Source: Curvibacter gracilis ATCC BAA-807 | GTDB lineage: Bacteria; Pseudomonadota; Gammaproteobacteria; Burkholderiales; Burkholderiaceae_C | DNA length: 64,000 nucleotides | Direction: 5' to 3' | NCBI RefSeq assembly: GCF_000518645.1 | Contig: NZ_JADZ01000004.1 | Coordinates: 248,001-312,000 of the forward strand | Shown: piece after piece, positions 54,309 through 64,000 of the stretch | Layout of the letters: each line of letters begins with the position of its first letter | Numbering within the stretch: the first letter of the stretch is position 1 | Translations under genes and position numbers: made by a program | The notes under the pieces: model-generated | The model's database searches: none | The model's input: the letters and a program-made list of their open reading frames with translations, nothing else | What the model was told of the DNA's origin: nothing

Positions 54309-55008
54309 GCCGGCGGCCGCCGATTCGCTCAGCGTGGTGGCCAGTTTGCGCCAGCTCATCATGGACGGGCATTTCCCGCCCGGCGCCCGCCTGGCCGAAG
54401 AGGCCGTGGCCGAGGCATTGGGCGTGTCGCGCACCCCCATCCGGCTGGCTTTCCGCACGCTGGAGCAAGAGGGCCTGCTCGAAAAAACCGGCAAGCGTGG
54501 CCTGGTGGTGCGTGATTTTTCAGAGGCCGATGTGCTGTGTGCCCTGGAGGTGCGTGGCGTGCTCGAAGGCCTGGCCGCCCGCCGCCTGGCCGAGCGCGGG
54601 CTGGACACGGCCCTGCGCGAGCGACTGCAGGCCTGCCTGGACGAGGGCGAGCGCGTGCTGGCGCCCGGCGCCCTGCAACTGGAGAGCGTGGCGGCCTGGA
54701 GCGCGCTCAACGACAGCTTTCACAACGCCATCGTGGGGGCGGCCGGCAGCCAGGTGATCGGCGACGCCATCACACGCAACAACCACCTGCCTTTTGCCTC
54801 GGCAGGCTCGATCCAGATCGACAAGCTGGCGCTCGACCGTGAATACCAGAAGCTGCGTGTGGCCCAGCTGCAGCACCAGTTGGTGTTCGACGCCCTGCAG
54901 CGCGGCGAGTCGGCCCGGGTGGAGATGCTGATGCGCGAACACGCCTACATCGGCCTGCGCTACGGGCCCTTGCTGGGGGCGACGGGGCTGGGCGGTCTGC
55001 GGCCCTGA
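54265..55008 (+). CDS. vanR: GntR family (FCD) regulator VanR
   Basis: A 247-aa regulator with a GntR winged helix ([20 protein letters not shown], then [20 protein letters not shown]) and a helical FCD domain ([20 protein letters not shown]). Divergent from vanA, it should be the vanillate-responsive repressor VanR. Either ATG 54265 or ATG 54295 could start the protein; the second would put the start codon inside the downstream operator copy. The FCD domain is predicted to bind vanillate. Confidence 0.85.
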   Translation: MAENTKEILKMDPIKPAAADSLSVVASLRQLIMDGHFPPGARLAEEAVAEALGVSRTPIRLAFRTLEQEGLLEKTGKRGLVVRDFSEADVLCALEVRGVLEGLAARRLAERGLDTALRERLQACLDEGERVLAPGALQLESVAAWSALNDSFHNAIVGAAGSQVIGDAITRNNHLPFASAGSIQIDKLALDREYQKLRVAQLQHQLVFDALQRGESARVEMLMREHAYIGLRYGPLLGATGLGGLRP

Positions 55009-55163
55009 GGGTCGGCTGGCCTATCGCTTTGAGCACCTGGGTTCGTGCGACGAACCCCAACGGGATCCAGCCCGCCTGCCTGCGGGATTCCCCGGGGATC
55101 GCTCCACAATTCATCCAGATTCGATCGATACATTGCTGATACAAATCCTTCAAGGAGTCAGCC

Positions 55164-56438
55164 ATGCGTCCTGTATCTGTCTTGTCTCGGTCCCTGGGCC
55201 TGTTCGGGTGGGCAGCCCTGTTGACGGCTTGTGGTGGCGCTGACCCGGGCAACACGGTGTCGGCCACCAGCACCTCCGTGGACCTGGCGGCCCTGGACGC
55301 CAAGGTGGCCGTGGTGGCCACGGCCACCGTGCCTCTCACCCCTTTGGCCCAGCTCGGGCAGCAGATCTTCAACGACACCAACCTGTCGGTGCCCCGAGGC
55401 ACCTCCTGCGCCTCGTGCCACACGCCGGGCAAGGGCTTTGCCGACAACCATGGGGGCAACCTGGGCGTGGCCGTGGGCAGCCAGCCCAGCTCGATCGGGC
55501 TGCGCAACTCGCTTTCCAATGCCTACAGCGCCCGCACACCGGCCTTTGCCTTTGTGCCAGCCGGCAATGGCCAAGGCGTGATCGCCCGCGGCGGGCTGTT
55601 CTGGGACGGGCGGGCCGACACCCTGGCCCAGCAGGCCTTGGGGCCGTTTCTTGAACCTTCCGAGATGAACAACCCCAGCGCCGCTGCGGTGGTGCAGGTC
55701 GTGGCCCAGGCCGCCTATGCACCGGCCTTCATGGCGCAGTTCGGCAACTCGGTGTTCAGCACGCCGGCCCAGGCCTTTGGCGCCATCGGGCAGGCCTTGC
55801 AGGCTTTCGAGCAGTCACAGTTGCTGCAACCCTTCACCTCCAAGTACGACGCGGTGCTGCGTCAGCAGGCCAGCTTCACACCGACCGAACAGCGGGGCCT
55901 GAACCTTTTCCTGGACCGCCAGCGCGGCAACTGTGCCGGCTGCCACCACGCCAACCCCGCCACCGGCAATCCATTGGATTCACCTTTCACCGATTTCAGC
56001 TACATGGCCACTGGGGTGCCGCGTAATCCAGCCATCCCCGCCAATGCCAATCCGGCCTTCTACGACCTGGGTCTGTGCGGTCCGAAGCGCACCGCCCCGA
56101 CGCCACCGGCTGGCCTGGACGTCGCCAGCCTCTGCGGCAAGTTCCGCATGCCCTCGCTGCGCAACGTGGCGCTGCGCCAGCGCTACATGCACAACGGTTT
56201 CTTCAGCGACCTGCACGATGTGGTGGCCTTCTACTCGACGCGTGTCAGCAACCCGCAGCACTGGTATGGCCCCAGCGGGGTGCCCAACGACCTGCCCGCC
56301 GCCTACCAGGCCAACCTGGAAACCCAACGCCCGCCCTTCAACCGGCGCCCGGCTCAGGGCCCCGTGCTGACCCAGGGCGAGATCAACGACCTGGTGGCCT
56401 TTCTGGGCACCCTGAGCGACGGCTACACTGCGCCATGA
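55164..56438 (+). CDS. di-haem cytochrome c peroxidase-family lipoprotein
   Basis: A 424-aa exported protein with a lipobox-like N-terminus (LLTACGG), so lipid anchoring in a membrane facing the periplasm is likely. Two c-type haem sites are present, CASCH near residue 89 and CAGCH near residue 257, in the arrangement of CcpA/MauG-type proteins. GKFRMPSLRNVALRQRYMHN with the second-domain ligand residues is also typical. It may reduce peroxide or act like MauG in modifying a partner. It precedes a two-component system, although those genes need not belong with it. Confidence 0.85.
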   Translation: MRPVSVLSRSLGLFGWAALLTACGGADPGNTVSATSTSVDLAALDAKVAVVATATVPLTPLAQLGQQIFNDTNLSVPRGTSCASCHTPGKGFADNHGGNLGVAVGSQPSSIGLRNSLSNAYSARTPAFAFVPAGNGQGVIARGGLFWDGRADTLAQQALGPFLEPSEMNNPSAAAVVQVVAQAAYAPAFMAQFGNSVFSTPAQAFGAIGQALQAFEQSQLLQPFTSKYDAVLRQQASFTPTEQRGLNLFLDRQRGNCAGCHHANPATGNPLDSPFTDFSYMATGVPRNPAIPANANPAFYDLGLCGPKRTAPTPPAGLDVASLCGKFRMPSLRNVALRQRYMHNGFFSDLHDVVAFYSTRVSNPQHWYGPSGVPNDLPAAYQANLETQRPPFNRRPAQGPVLTQGEINDLVAFLGTLSDGYTAP

Positions 56439-56484
56439 CACACCCCGCCCGTCGCCAGCCCTGGCGCTTCTGTCGGACCCTGCC

Positions 56485-58323
56485 ATGCGCCTAGGCCTGG
56501 CCCAGCAACTGGCTTTGCTGCTGCTGGCCGCCGTGCTGGCCTCGACCTTGAGCCTGGGCACGGTGATGGCGATCAGCCTGCGCAATGGCTTCAATGACTA
56601 CCTGCGTGCCCGTGAGGAGCAGGAGCTGGACCGCTTCATCGGCGTGGTGGAACGCCACGCCGCGCAAGACCCCAGCCTGCAATGGCTGGACCATGCCCCC
56701 GAGGCCATGCGCCAGTTGGTGGACGAGCACGAGCTTTTGTTGCAAGGCGACCGGCCCCGCCCGCCGCGACCCGAGCCCGCAGCGCCCCGGCCTGCAGCCG
56801 ATCCATCGGCCGGCGCTCCGCCGGTCACGGTACCCTCCTGGCCGCAACCGCAACCGCAACCGCAACCGCAACCGCAACCGCAACCGCAACCGCAACCGCA
56901 ACCGCAACCGCAACCTCAGCCTCAGCCTCAGCCTCAGCCTCAGCCTCAGCCTCAGCCTCAGCCTCAGCCTCAGCCTCAGGGCGGCTCATGGCACCGGCCC
57001 GAGCCACCCGGGCCAGGTTGGCACCCGCCGCCACCGCACCCGGGTCAGGGCCCGGGCTGGGGCCGTCCGCCCCCTCCGCCCCGACCCGAGCCCGGCGGGG
57101 GGCCTGGGCCGGTGTCGGCCTTGCCCGCCGGCCTGGCCGGCTGGGTGGATCTGCTGGTCCAGCCCGGCAGCGCCCAGGCGGCCACCGAGGTCTGGCCAGC
57201 GCCACGCCCCTTGCCGCATCCCCCGGGCAGCATGGCCGGTCGGGTGCAGATCTTCGACAAGAACCACCGGCGTCTGGCGGGTGCCGCCCCGCCGCCCGGT
57301 GACGAGGTGCTGACGCACGCCATCCAGTGGCAGGGCCAGGTGATCGGCTATGCCAGCCTCAATCTGCGCCCGGCCGAGGGTTCGGCCGACTCGGCCTTTT
57401 TGCGCCAGCAGTACGGCCGCCTGGGCTGGGCCCTGGCGGTCACCGTGCTGTTGGCCCTGGCGGCGGCGGTGCTGATTGCGCGGGGCTGGAGTGCCCCGCT
57501 GCGCGCGGTGCAGGCCGCCGCCCGGCGCATGGCGCGTGGGGATTTCACGGCCCAGCTCCAACCCCGGGGCGCCACCGAGATCGCCGCCCTGATGGCCGAC
57601 ATGAACGTGATGGGCCAGACCCTGGCCAGCCAGGAGAACGCACGCCGCACCTGGATCGCCCAGGTCTCGCACGAATTGCGCACGCCACTGTCGGTGCTGC
57701 AAGGCGAGCTGGAATCCATCGAAGACGGGGCCCGGCAAGCCACCCCCGAGGTGCTGGCCAGCCTGCGCGAAGAGGTGCTCAAGCTGGGCCGCCTGGTCAA
57801 CGACCTGCACACGCTGGCCCTGTCGGACATGGGCGAGCTGCACTGTGTGTGGCGCGATGGCGATGCGGCCGAGCTGGCGCAGCGCTGCCTGCGCCGCTTC
57901 GAGAACCAGGCCGCGCGCCAAGGCTTGCGGTTGGAGCTGCGGGTGCTGGGCGAGCCCATCGCCGTGCGCTGGGACCTGGGCCGCATCGAGCAGATGCTGG
58001 CCAACCTGATCGACAACAGCCTGAGTTACACCGATGCGCCCGGCCAGGTGCGCCTGCATTGCGAGGCCAGCGCCCTGGGGGTGCGCTTCATCGTGGAAGA
58101 CAGCGCCCCCGGCGTGGCGCCTGAACAGCTGCCCCGCCTGTTCGAGCCTCTGTTCCGCACCGAAGGCGCCCGCCTGCGCCAGCGGCCGGGCTCGGCCGGC
58201 AGCGGTCTGGGCCTGGCCATAGCCCAGGCCATCGTCAAGGCCCACCAGGGCCGCATCGCCGCCAGCCTGAGCCCGCTGGGCGGCCTGCGCATGGACATCG
58301 AACTGCCCCGTCAACCCGCCTGA
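56485..58323 (+). CDS. sensor histidine kinase with a Gln-Pro repeat sensor domain
   Basis: A 612-aa membrane kinase (BaeS-like). Segment 1 (LALLLLAAVLASTLSLGTVM) and segment 2 (LALAVTVLLALAAAVLIARG) bracket a periplasmic domain of roughly 280 residues. That domain contains about 22 Gln-Pro dipeptides, then a Pro/Gly-rich stretch. HAMP, HisKA (SHELRTPLSVLQGELESIED with the phospho-accepting His) and HATPase follow (NLIDNSLSYTDAPG, GSGLGLAIAQAIV). It is followed 15 bp later by its response regulator. The repeat would form an extended rod, so the sensor probably reaches through the periplasm or the cell wall layer. Confidence 0.9.
   Translation: MRLGLAQQLALLLLAAVLASTLSLGTVMAISLRNGFNDYLRAREEQELDRFIGVVERHAAQDPSLQWLDHAPEAMRQLVDEHELLLQGDRPRPPRPEPAAPRPAADPSAGAPPVTVPSWPQPQPQPQPQPQPQPQPQPQPQPQPQPQPQPQPQPQPQPQPQPQPQGGSWHRPEPPGPGWHPPPPHPGQGPGWGRPPPPPRPEPGGGPGPVSALPAGLAGWVDLLVQPGSAQAATEVWPAPRPLPHPPGSMAGRVQIFDKNHRRLAGAAPPPGDEVLTHAIQWQGQVIGYASLNLRPAEGSADSAFLRQQYGRLGWALAVTVLLALAAAVLIARGWSAPLRAVQAAARRMARGDFTAQLQPRGATEIAALMADMNVMGQTLASQENARRTWIAQVSHELRTPLSVLQGELESIEDGARQATPEVLASLREEVLKLGRLVNDLHTLALSDMGELHCVWRDGDAAELAQRCLRRFENQAARQGLRLELRVLGEPIAVRWDLGRIEQMLANLIDNSLSYTDAPGQVRLHCEASALGVRFIVEDSAPGVAPEQLPRLFEPLFRTEGARLRQRPGSAGSGLGLAIAQAIVKAHQGRIAASLSPLGGLRMDIELPRQPA
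56845..56976. repeat. tandem hexanucleotide repeat coding for Gln-Pro
   Basis: Eleven copies of CAACCG (56845-56910), one CAACCT, then ten copies of CAGCCT (56917-56976) encode an unbroken run of Gln-Pro units inside the kinase. The two halves use different codons for the same dipeptide, so they probably expanded separately. Because the unit is 6 bp, copy-number change keeps the frame and alters only the length of the rod. Confidence 0.9.
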
Positions 58324-58338
58324 GTTCTCAAGCCCGCC

Positions 58339-59082
58339 ATGTCACAGCCTCTTGCCCCATCAGCCCCCGCCCTGGCCCCCCAGCCACCGGCCCCGCCACG
58401 CACCGTGCTGGTGGTGGAAGACGACTTCAAGATCGCCGACATGCTGAGCAACTACCTGGGGGCGCAGGGCTTTCGCGCGGTCTGGCTGTCGGAGGGCCGC
58501 CAGGTGTGCCCCTGCGTGCGCGAGTTGCAGCCCTCGGCGGTGCTGCTGGACCTGACACTGCCCGACCAGGACGGCTTGCTGGTGTGCCGCGAACTGCGTG
58601 CCTTCTCGGATGTGCCGGTGATGATGGTCACGGCCCGTGTCGATGAGATCGACCGCCTGGAGGGCCTGGAGACCGGCGCCGACGACTACGTGTGCAAGCC
58701 CTTCAGCCCGCGCGAGGTGGTGGCCCGCCTGAACGCCCTGTTGCGCCGGGCCGAGGGCCGGCTGGCCCAGGCCGCCTGGCCGCCCGAACAGGGCTTTGTG
58801 GTGGACGAGCCCGCGCTGCAGGTGCGCTGGCAGCGCCAGCCACTGGGCTTGACCGCGGTGGAGTTTCGCCTGCTGCGCCTGTTGTTGGCCCGCCCCGGCC
58901 AGGTGCTGGAGCGCAGCCGCCTGCTCGACGAGGTGCACGAAGGCGATCTGCGCGACGTGAGCGACCGCGTGATCGACAGCCACATCAAGAACCTGCGCAA
59001 GAAGATCGAACGCCTGCGCCCCGAGGGCTCGGGCATCGTGTCGGTGTACGGGGTGGGCTACCGGATGGAGTTGCCGGGGTGA
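58339..59082 (+). CDS. OmpR-family response regulator
   Basis: A 247-aa regulator (BaeR/RegX-like). The receiver has VVEDD at its acidic start, the phospho-accepting Asp in AVLLDLTLPDQDG and the Lys in GADDYVCKPFSPRE. The C-terminal winged helix includes LTAVEFRLLRLLLARPGQVL and VIDSHIKNLRKKIERL. It follows the histidine kinase directly and should receive phosphate from it. Its 3' end overlaps the convergent AlbA-domain gene by 25 bp. Confidence 0.92.
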   Translation: MSQPLAPSAPALAPQPPAPPRTVLVVEDDFKIADMLSNYLGAQGFRAVWLSEGRQVCPCVRELQPSAVLLDLTLPDQDGLLVCRELRAFSDVPVMMVTARVDEIDRLEGLETGADDYVCKPFSPREVVARLNALLRRAEGRLAQAAWPPEQGFVVDEPALQVRWQRQPLGLTAVEFRLLRLLLARPGQVLERSRLLDEVHEGDLRDVSDRVIDSHIKNLRKKIERLRPEGSGIVSVYGVGYRMELPG

Positions 59083-60596
59083 GCCTTCAACCAGCGCTGA
59101 CCGATTGAGGTCAAACGGTATCGTTGTTTGCTGCTGTTTGGCTTGTCGGGCAATGTCATTTCTACCCAGCCTGCATCCAGGGCCGGCTTGAGGTAGGCAC
59201 TGCGAAAGTGTTCTCGGTGCGTCATTCCCAATGCATCAAGCAAATCCTGGCGCGACATGTCTCCCCTCATGGTTGTCAGCAGCCGGTGGACTTGCTCGGT
59301 CACTTGCTCGGTCACTTGCTCGGTCGTAGCGAGGTCTGCTCTGAGTGCGGGATGACTTGGTAACCGCACCACAAAGGACAATCTTTCATCGTCCGTCTCG
59401 AACACCGGCGCAGACGACCCGTTTGCGGCCATCACCTTGAGGATTTTGGGAATACCTGTCGAGCGGCCTTCAGTCAGATCCAGCTCCTTCAAGAATTCAC
59501 CGATTCGACGATTGCGGTATCGCCGACTCACTGCACGACCGGTCCGCAGCTCCTCCAAGCGGATGGACCGATCCGGGCCGGGGTAGCTGATGATGACCAG
59601 TTCATCGTGGCTGATGCGCACTTCAATGGGCTCGCGCTCTTCGTAAGAACGGTGATAGACCGCATTGACCAGGGCTTCCTCAATGGCTGCGTACGGGAAA
59701 TTCCAAATCCGTGTCACCTCCGCACGATCAGCGTGTTTGACCACTGTCTCGATCAGGAAATTGCGCTGAATGTAGTTGAGTGCCTCGCGCGTCATGCGCG
59801 CCAGAGGCCCCTTGAACGTCTTTTCTTCAAAGCGGTCGCCACTTGCGCCTTCTGGAAACCAGACGACATCAATCTGCAAACCCGGAAAGAACCGGTCCGG
59901 GTGTTCATTGAAGAACAACAGGCCGACATTCTTCGGCCAGGGCGACTCGGTCGGTCCGCCCGCCAGATTCATCTGTCGCGCCAAGGCCTCGATCGAAAGC
60001 AATGGGGCATCCGCTGCCAATTCACTTTCGATTTCTTGCAAAAACGCCTGTATTCCCGGCTTGGGCAAGTCGTCCAGCCGTGCGTCTTGGTTATAGCGGT
60101 CATCGAAGGGGACTTTGGCCGCCAGGTTCATGAGTTCCCGCTCCGTATCACCTTTGGCTTCGACTGTGCTGCTGTAGCGACGGATGTAATAGCGCCACGT
60201 CTTTTTGTTGGCGGTGACGGCTTCCGGCGCCTTGTAGGGGCGGGTCTGGCCGCCAGGGGCCCACAGCACGATCAGTGTGCGCCCTTCTACCTGTTCAACA
60301 CTCAGCACCGGGAAATAGGGTGGCTGAATCAACTGGCAGGCCGCCAGCAATTCCCTTTGAATCTTGTCGAGTTGACTGCTGACCAACCCAATGGGTGGAA
60401 AGACAGGCTGGCCGTTGCCGTCACAGTCCTGCCCAATCACCACGTAGCCCCCACCGAGGTTCTCGAAGTCGTTGGCAAACGCGCACACGGTTCGGGTGAT
60501 CGCGTCTGGATTCCAGCCTGTCTTGTACTCGATCCGCTCGCTTTCGACCGTTCTTTGGCGAAGCAGATCGTTGAGATTGATGGGGAGTTTGCTCAT
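59058..60596 (-). CDS. AlbA-domain, ATP-binding transcriptional regulator-like protein
   Basis: A 512-aa protein of the Schlafen/AlbA_2 type. The N-terminal domain has ESERIEYKTGWNPDAITRTV and LGGGYVVIGQD. A HATPase-like C-terminal ATP-binding domain follows (YAAIEEALVNAVYHRSYEER, with GRSTGIPKIL). A winged-helix end reads MSRQDLLDALGMTHREHF. These proteins often occur near defence or mobile genes, but none is seen here. A 12-bp DNA repeat encodes TEQVTEQVTEQV just before the C-terminal domain. The function is unknown. Confidence 0.85.
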   Translation of the reverse strand: MSKLPINLNDLLRQRTVESERIEYKTGWNPDAITRTVCAFANDFENLGGGYVVIGQDCDGNGQPVFPPIGLVSSQLDKIQRELLAACQLIQPPYFPVLSVEQVEGRTLIVLWAPGGQTRPYKAPEAVTANKKTWRYYIRRYSSTVEAKGDTERELMNLAAKVPFDDRYNQDARLDDLPKPGIQAFLQEIESELAADAPLLSIEALARQMNLAGGPTESPWPKNVGLLFFNEHPDRFFPGLQIDVVWFPEGASGDRFEEKTFKGPLARMTREALNYIQRNFLIETVVKHADRAEVTRIWNFPYAAIEEALVNAVYHRSYEEREPIEVRISHDELVIISYPGPDRSIRLEELRTGRAVSRRYRNRRIGEFLKELDLTEGRSTGIPKILKVMAANGSSAPVFETDDERLSFVVRLPSHPALRADLATTEQVTEQVTEQVHRLLTTMRGDMSRQDLLDALGMTHREHFRSAYLKPALDAGWVEMTLPDKPNSSKQRYRLTSIGQRWLKAHPGNSIR

Positions 60597-60882
60597 GCCA
60601 AGCCTGTGTCATGTCATTCGCTGAACCGCTTGAAATGCGGTCATATCAAGGGTGAATGATCAGTTCAACATGCATCAGCGGAGAAGCGATCTTTCCTCGT
60701 TTCGAGTCTTTTGCAGTTTGTAGCCATCGGTCCCTGCACTCACTTGACCGCGGTGATCCATCGTTGCGTGTCGCAGGGGGCTGTCCCCCCCCTCGGCGTT
60801 GGGGTGTTGGCTTTTGTCGTTGCCAACAGGGATCGGGTAGGGTGTGGCCGCCTTTGGTCCGTTGATGGATTCGGCCTGCCGG
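60597..60882. other. 286-bp gap without a gene
   Basis: No coding region is recognised between the AlbA-domain gene and the htrA-type gene. An inverted repeat TGTTGGC/GCCAACA (60805-60811 and 60822-60828) lies 3' of the protease gene on its strand; it lacks a T-run, so its role as a terminator is doubtful. Confidence 0.5.
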
Positions 60883-62028
<1,146 letters not shown>

Positions 62029-62068
62029 GCCGACATGCTGCAGCGGTCTGGGATGCCGCGCATCATAG

Positions 62069-63682
62069 TCAGTTGTGCGTGGCGCTGCTGGCGCCTGCTT
62101 CGTTCAACTCGAGGCGCAACTGCCGCTTCAGCAGTTTGCCGCTGGGGTTCTTGGGCAGGGCATCGACAAACACCACGCGCTTGGGGCACTTGAAGCCGGC
62201 CAGGTGGGTGCTGCAATGGGCCAGCACCTCGGCTTCGTTCAAGGTGTGGCCGGCTTTCACCACCACCACGGCGGTCACGGCCTCGACCCAGCGGGCATCG
62301 GGCAGGCCCACCACCGCCACCTCGCTGACCTGGGGCAGGCGGTAGATGCTCTCTTCGACCTCGCGGCTGGCCACGTTCTCGCCGCCGGTCTTGATCATGT
62401 CCTTCTTGCGGTCGACCACCGTGATGTAGCCCTCGGCGTCCACCGTGGCCAGGTCACCGCTGTGGAACCAGCCGCCTTCGAAGGCAGCGCGGGTGCGCTC
62501 CTCGTCATGGAAGTAGCCCAGCATCAGGTGCGGCGATCGGTGCACGATCTCGCCTACCTCGCCAGGGGCCACATCGCGCATCTGGTCGTCGACCACGCGG
62601 GTTTCGACGTTGGTGACGGCGCGCCCGCAGGAGCCTGGTTTGCGCAGCTGGTCTTCAGGGCCCAGCATCGTGGCCAGCGGCGCGATCTCGGTCTGGCCGT
62701 ACAGGTTCCACAGTTGCACACGGGGCAGGCGCTGGGCCAGTTCCTTGAGCACCTCGACCGGCATGATCGAGGCGCCGTAATAGCCCTTGGCCAGGCTGGC
62801 CAGCCGCGCCTCGCTGAACTGGGGCGAGCGCAGCAGGGCAATCCAGACGGTGGGCGGGGCGAAGAAACTGGTGATGCGGTGGGTTTCGATCAGGTCCAGC
62901 AGGCGCTCGGCCACCGGGCGGCCGGTGATGATGTTGGTGGCCCCCACATAGATGGCGGGGCCGAAGAACACGTCGAGCTGGGCACAGTGGTACAGCGGCA
63001 GGGCGTGCAGCATCAGGTCGTCGCGGGCGATGGCCGCATCCATCACGCAGCTCACGTACTGCCACAGCACGGCGTCGTGGGTCAGCATGGCGCCCTTGGG
63101 GCTGGATTCGGTGCCACTGGTGTAGACGATCTGGGCCAGGTCGGTGCTGTCGGGGCCCGGGCCTGGCAGCGGCGCATCGCAGCGGGCCAAGGTGTTGAAG
63201 TCGAGCATGCCCTGCGCGGGCTCGGTGGACTCCTCGCTGGGCAGCCAGATGAACTGGCGCACCTGGGTCTGCAAGGTGGCCGCCTGGCGTGCCACGGGCG
63301 CGAACTCGGCGTCGGTGGCCAGGGTGCGGGCGCCGGCATGGCGCAGGATGAAGGCCACTTCGTCGGCCTTGAGCATGAAGTTGATGGGCACCAGCACGGC
63401 GCCCAGGCGGGCCAGGGCAAAGCGCATGGCCGCGAAGGCGTGCGAGTTGCGCGCCAGCAGGGCCACGTTGTCGCCCGGGGCGATGCCCTGCAATGCCAGG
63501 CCGGCGGCCAGTCGGCTGACCAGGGCGTCGAATTCGGCGTAGCTCCAGCGCGTGTTGCCGCACACGATGGCGGTCTTGTGGGGCAGGCGTTGTGCGGTGC
63601 GGCGCAGGATGTCGCCCAAGGTCTGGCGACGGCTGAGAGAGGGGTTCATGGCGGCGGCCCGGTTGGTCAGATCAGAGGGCAT
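62069..63682 (-). CDS. acyl-CoA synthetase (AMP-dependent ligase)
   Basis: A 537-aa ANL-superfamily ligase. The AMP-binding motif is YTSGTESSPKGAMLTH, with NLYGQTEIAPLAT, the acidic GWFHSGDLATVDAEGYITVV and DRKKDMIKTGGENVASREVE, and a terminal catalytic Lys in NPSGKLLKRQ. The domain order matches fatty acyl-CoA or aryl-CoA synthetases. A GGGGAGG site precedes the ATG at 63682. It is downstream of the gene at the window edge and separated from it by a terminator. The acyl substrate is not clear. Confidence 0.9.
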   Translation of the reverse strand: MPSDLTNRAAAMNPSLSRRQTLGDILRRTAQRLPHKTAIVCGNTRWSYAEFDALVSRLAAGLALQGIAPGDNVALLARNSHAFAAMRFALARLGAVLVPINFMLKADEVAFILRHAGARTLATDAEFAPVARQAATLQTQVRQFIWLPSEESTEPAQGMLDFNTLARCDAPLPGPGPDSTDLAQIVYTSGTESSPKGAMLTHDAVLWQYVSCVMDAAIARDDLMLHALPLYHCAQLDVFFGPAIYVGATNIITGRPVAERLLDLIETHRITSFFAPPTVWIALLRSPQFSEARLASLAKGYYGASIMPVEVLKELAQRLPRVQLWNLYGQTEIAPLATMLGPEDQLRKPGSCGRAVTNVETRVVDDQMRDVAPGEVGEIVHRSPHLMLGYFHDEERTRAAFEGGWFHSGDLATVDAEGYITVVDRKKDMIKTGGENVASREVEESIYRLPQVSEVAVVGLPDARWVEAVTAVVVVKAGHTLNEAEVLAHCSTHLAGFKCPKRVVFVDALPKNPSGKLLKRQLRLELNEAGASSATHN

Positions 63683-63737
63683 CTGAACCTCCCCAGCCGC
63701 CTCTGGCAATCGGTGAAAGCCTGGAGTGGCGAGCACG

Positions 63738-63780
63738 CAAAAAAGCCCCCGGCCGATGCGCGTTATCGGGTCGGGGGCTG
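63738..63780 (-). terminator. Rho-independent terminator for the gene at the window edge
   Basis: On the minus strand, AGCCCCCG (63772-63779 as transcribed) pairs with CGGGGGCT (63744-63751) around a loop with a smaller CCGAT/ATCGG stem, and a run of T follows (plus-strand A-run at 63739-63744). It lies just after the stop codon of the partial gene at 63808. Confidence 0.8.
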
Positions 63781-63807
63781 TGAGTGTCGGGCCGAATACC
63801 CGGGCGT

Positions 63808-64000
63808 TCAATGCACGCGCACGCTCACCATGGTCTGGTTCAGCAGTTGGTAGGCGATTTCGCCGAAGGTGATCGGGCCGGCCATGCCGCCGATGGCCTT
63901 GCCTTCGAGTTCGCCGAACACGAAGTTCAGGATGCAGTTGCACGACAGGGCCAGGCCGTCGGCGCTCTGGTCGGCCAGCTTGGCGCGGAAGGCGCCAGCA
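63808..64000 (-). CDS. 3' end of an unidentified conserved protein
   Basis: Sixty-three codons plus stop are visible. The protein ends with LSCNCILNFVFGELEGKA and GPITFGEIAYQLLNQTMVSV. The Cys-rich LSCNCILN and GPITFGEIAYQLLNQT blocks recall FIST/DUF6976-type C-termini, but I cannot confirm the family. The rest of the gene lies outside the window. Confidence 0.6.
   Translation of the reverse strand, partial: AGAFRAKLADQSADGLALSCNCILNFVFGELEGKAIGGMAGPITFGEIAYQLLNQTMVSVRVH

Noticed and set aside
56491-56913. Minus-strand open frame with a Leu-Arg repeat
   Set aside because: It is only the reverse complement of the Gln-Pro repeat in the histidine kinase.
56845-56976. Possible CRISPR or satellite array
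   Set aside because: The units are 6 bp with no spacers, and they lie inside a reading frame with clear kinase domains.
60805-60828. Intrinsic terminator after the HtrA-type gene
   Set aside because: A 7-bp inverted repeat is present, but no T-run follows on the minus strand.

Overview
The window is GC-rich throughout, with dense, short-spaced operons. Its gene content (vanAB/vanR, coniferyl-alcohol dehydrogenase, gentisate-type and CoA-type aromatic catabolism, a RuBisCO-like sugar-acid operon) points to an aerobic, catabolically versatile betaproteobacterium of the Burkholderiales, probably Comamonadaceae-like. That placement is inference; no rRNA or tRNA gene is visible.

Layout. 0-8.2 kb: arsenate reductase, a Fur-box siderophore receptor, a methyltransferase, a thiolase/DUF1330 unit with a TetR regulator that appears to share an operator with it, and a periplasmic metallo-beta-lactamase-fold hydrolase divergent from a LysR regulator. 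8.2-10.9 kb: a Tat-exported molybdenum hydroxylase and its 2Fe-2S subunit. 11.4-17.6 kb: a GntR regulator and an operon for a branched sugar acid, probably D-apionate (MFS transporter, oxidoisomerase, RuBisCO-like protein, DUF1537 kinase), plus a NIPSNAP protein. 17.6-18.1 kb: a decayed hipA remnant. 18.2-39.2 kb: a long catabolic cluster (below). 39.8-52.1 kb: a seven-gene minus-strand operon (aldehyde dehydrogenase, coniferyl-alcohol-type SDR, DUF1302, DUF1329, YCF48-like, RND transporter, esterase) divergent from a V4R/sigma54 activator. 52.2-55.0 kb: vanillate demethylase with its regulator, vanB carrying an in-frame stop. 55.2-59.1 kb: di-haem peroxidase lipoprotein and a two-component system whose kinase has a long Gln-Pro repeat. 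59-64 kb: AlbA-type ATP-binding protein, HtrA-type protease, acyl-CoA synthetase, and the 3' end of an unidentified gene.

The most interesting system is 18.2-39.2 kb. Read in reaction order, its genes suggest a complete route from indole (or isatin) to central metabolism: StyA/StyB-like epoxidation, SDR and FAD-enzyme oxidation to isatin, isatin hydrolysis to isatinate (an alpha-keto acid), CoA-dependent oxidative decarboxylation by an indolepyruvate:ferredoxin-oxidoreductase-like enzyme to 2-aminobenzoyl-CoA, ring hydroxylation by a monooxygenase/OYE fusion, thioester hydrolysis, gentisate-type ring cleavage to an amide (maleamylpyruvate), hydrolysis to pyruvate and maleamate, deamidation by a nitrilase-superfamily enzyme, and isomerisation of maleate to fumarate by a recognisable maleate isomerase. 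No aryl-CoA ligase and no anthranilate dioxygenase is seen, which fits a thioester made by oxidative decarboxylation. Each family call rests on sequence; the pathway is inference. I do not know of a description of this whole combination.
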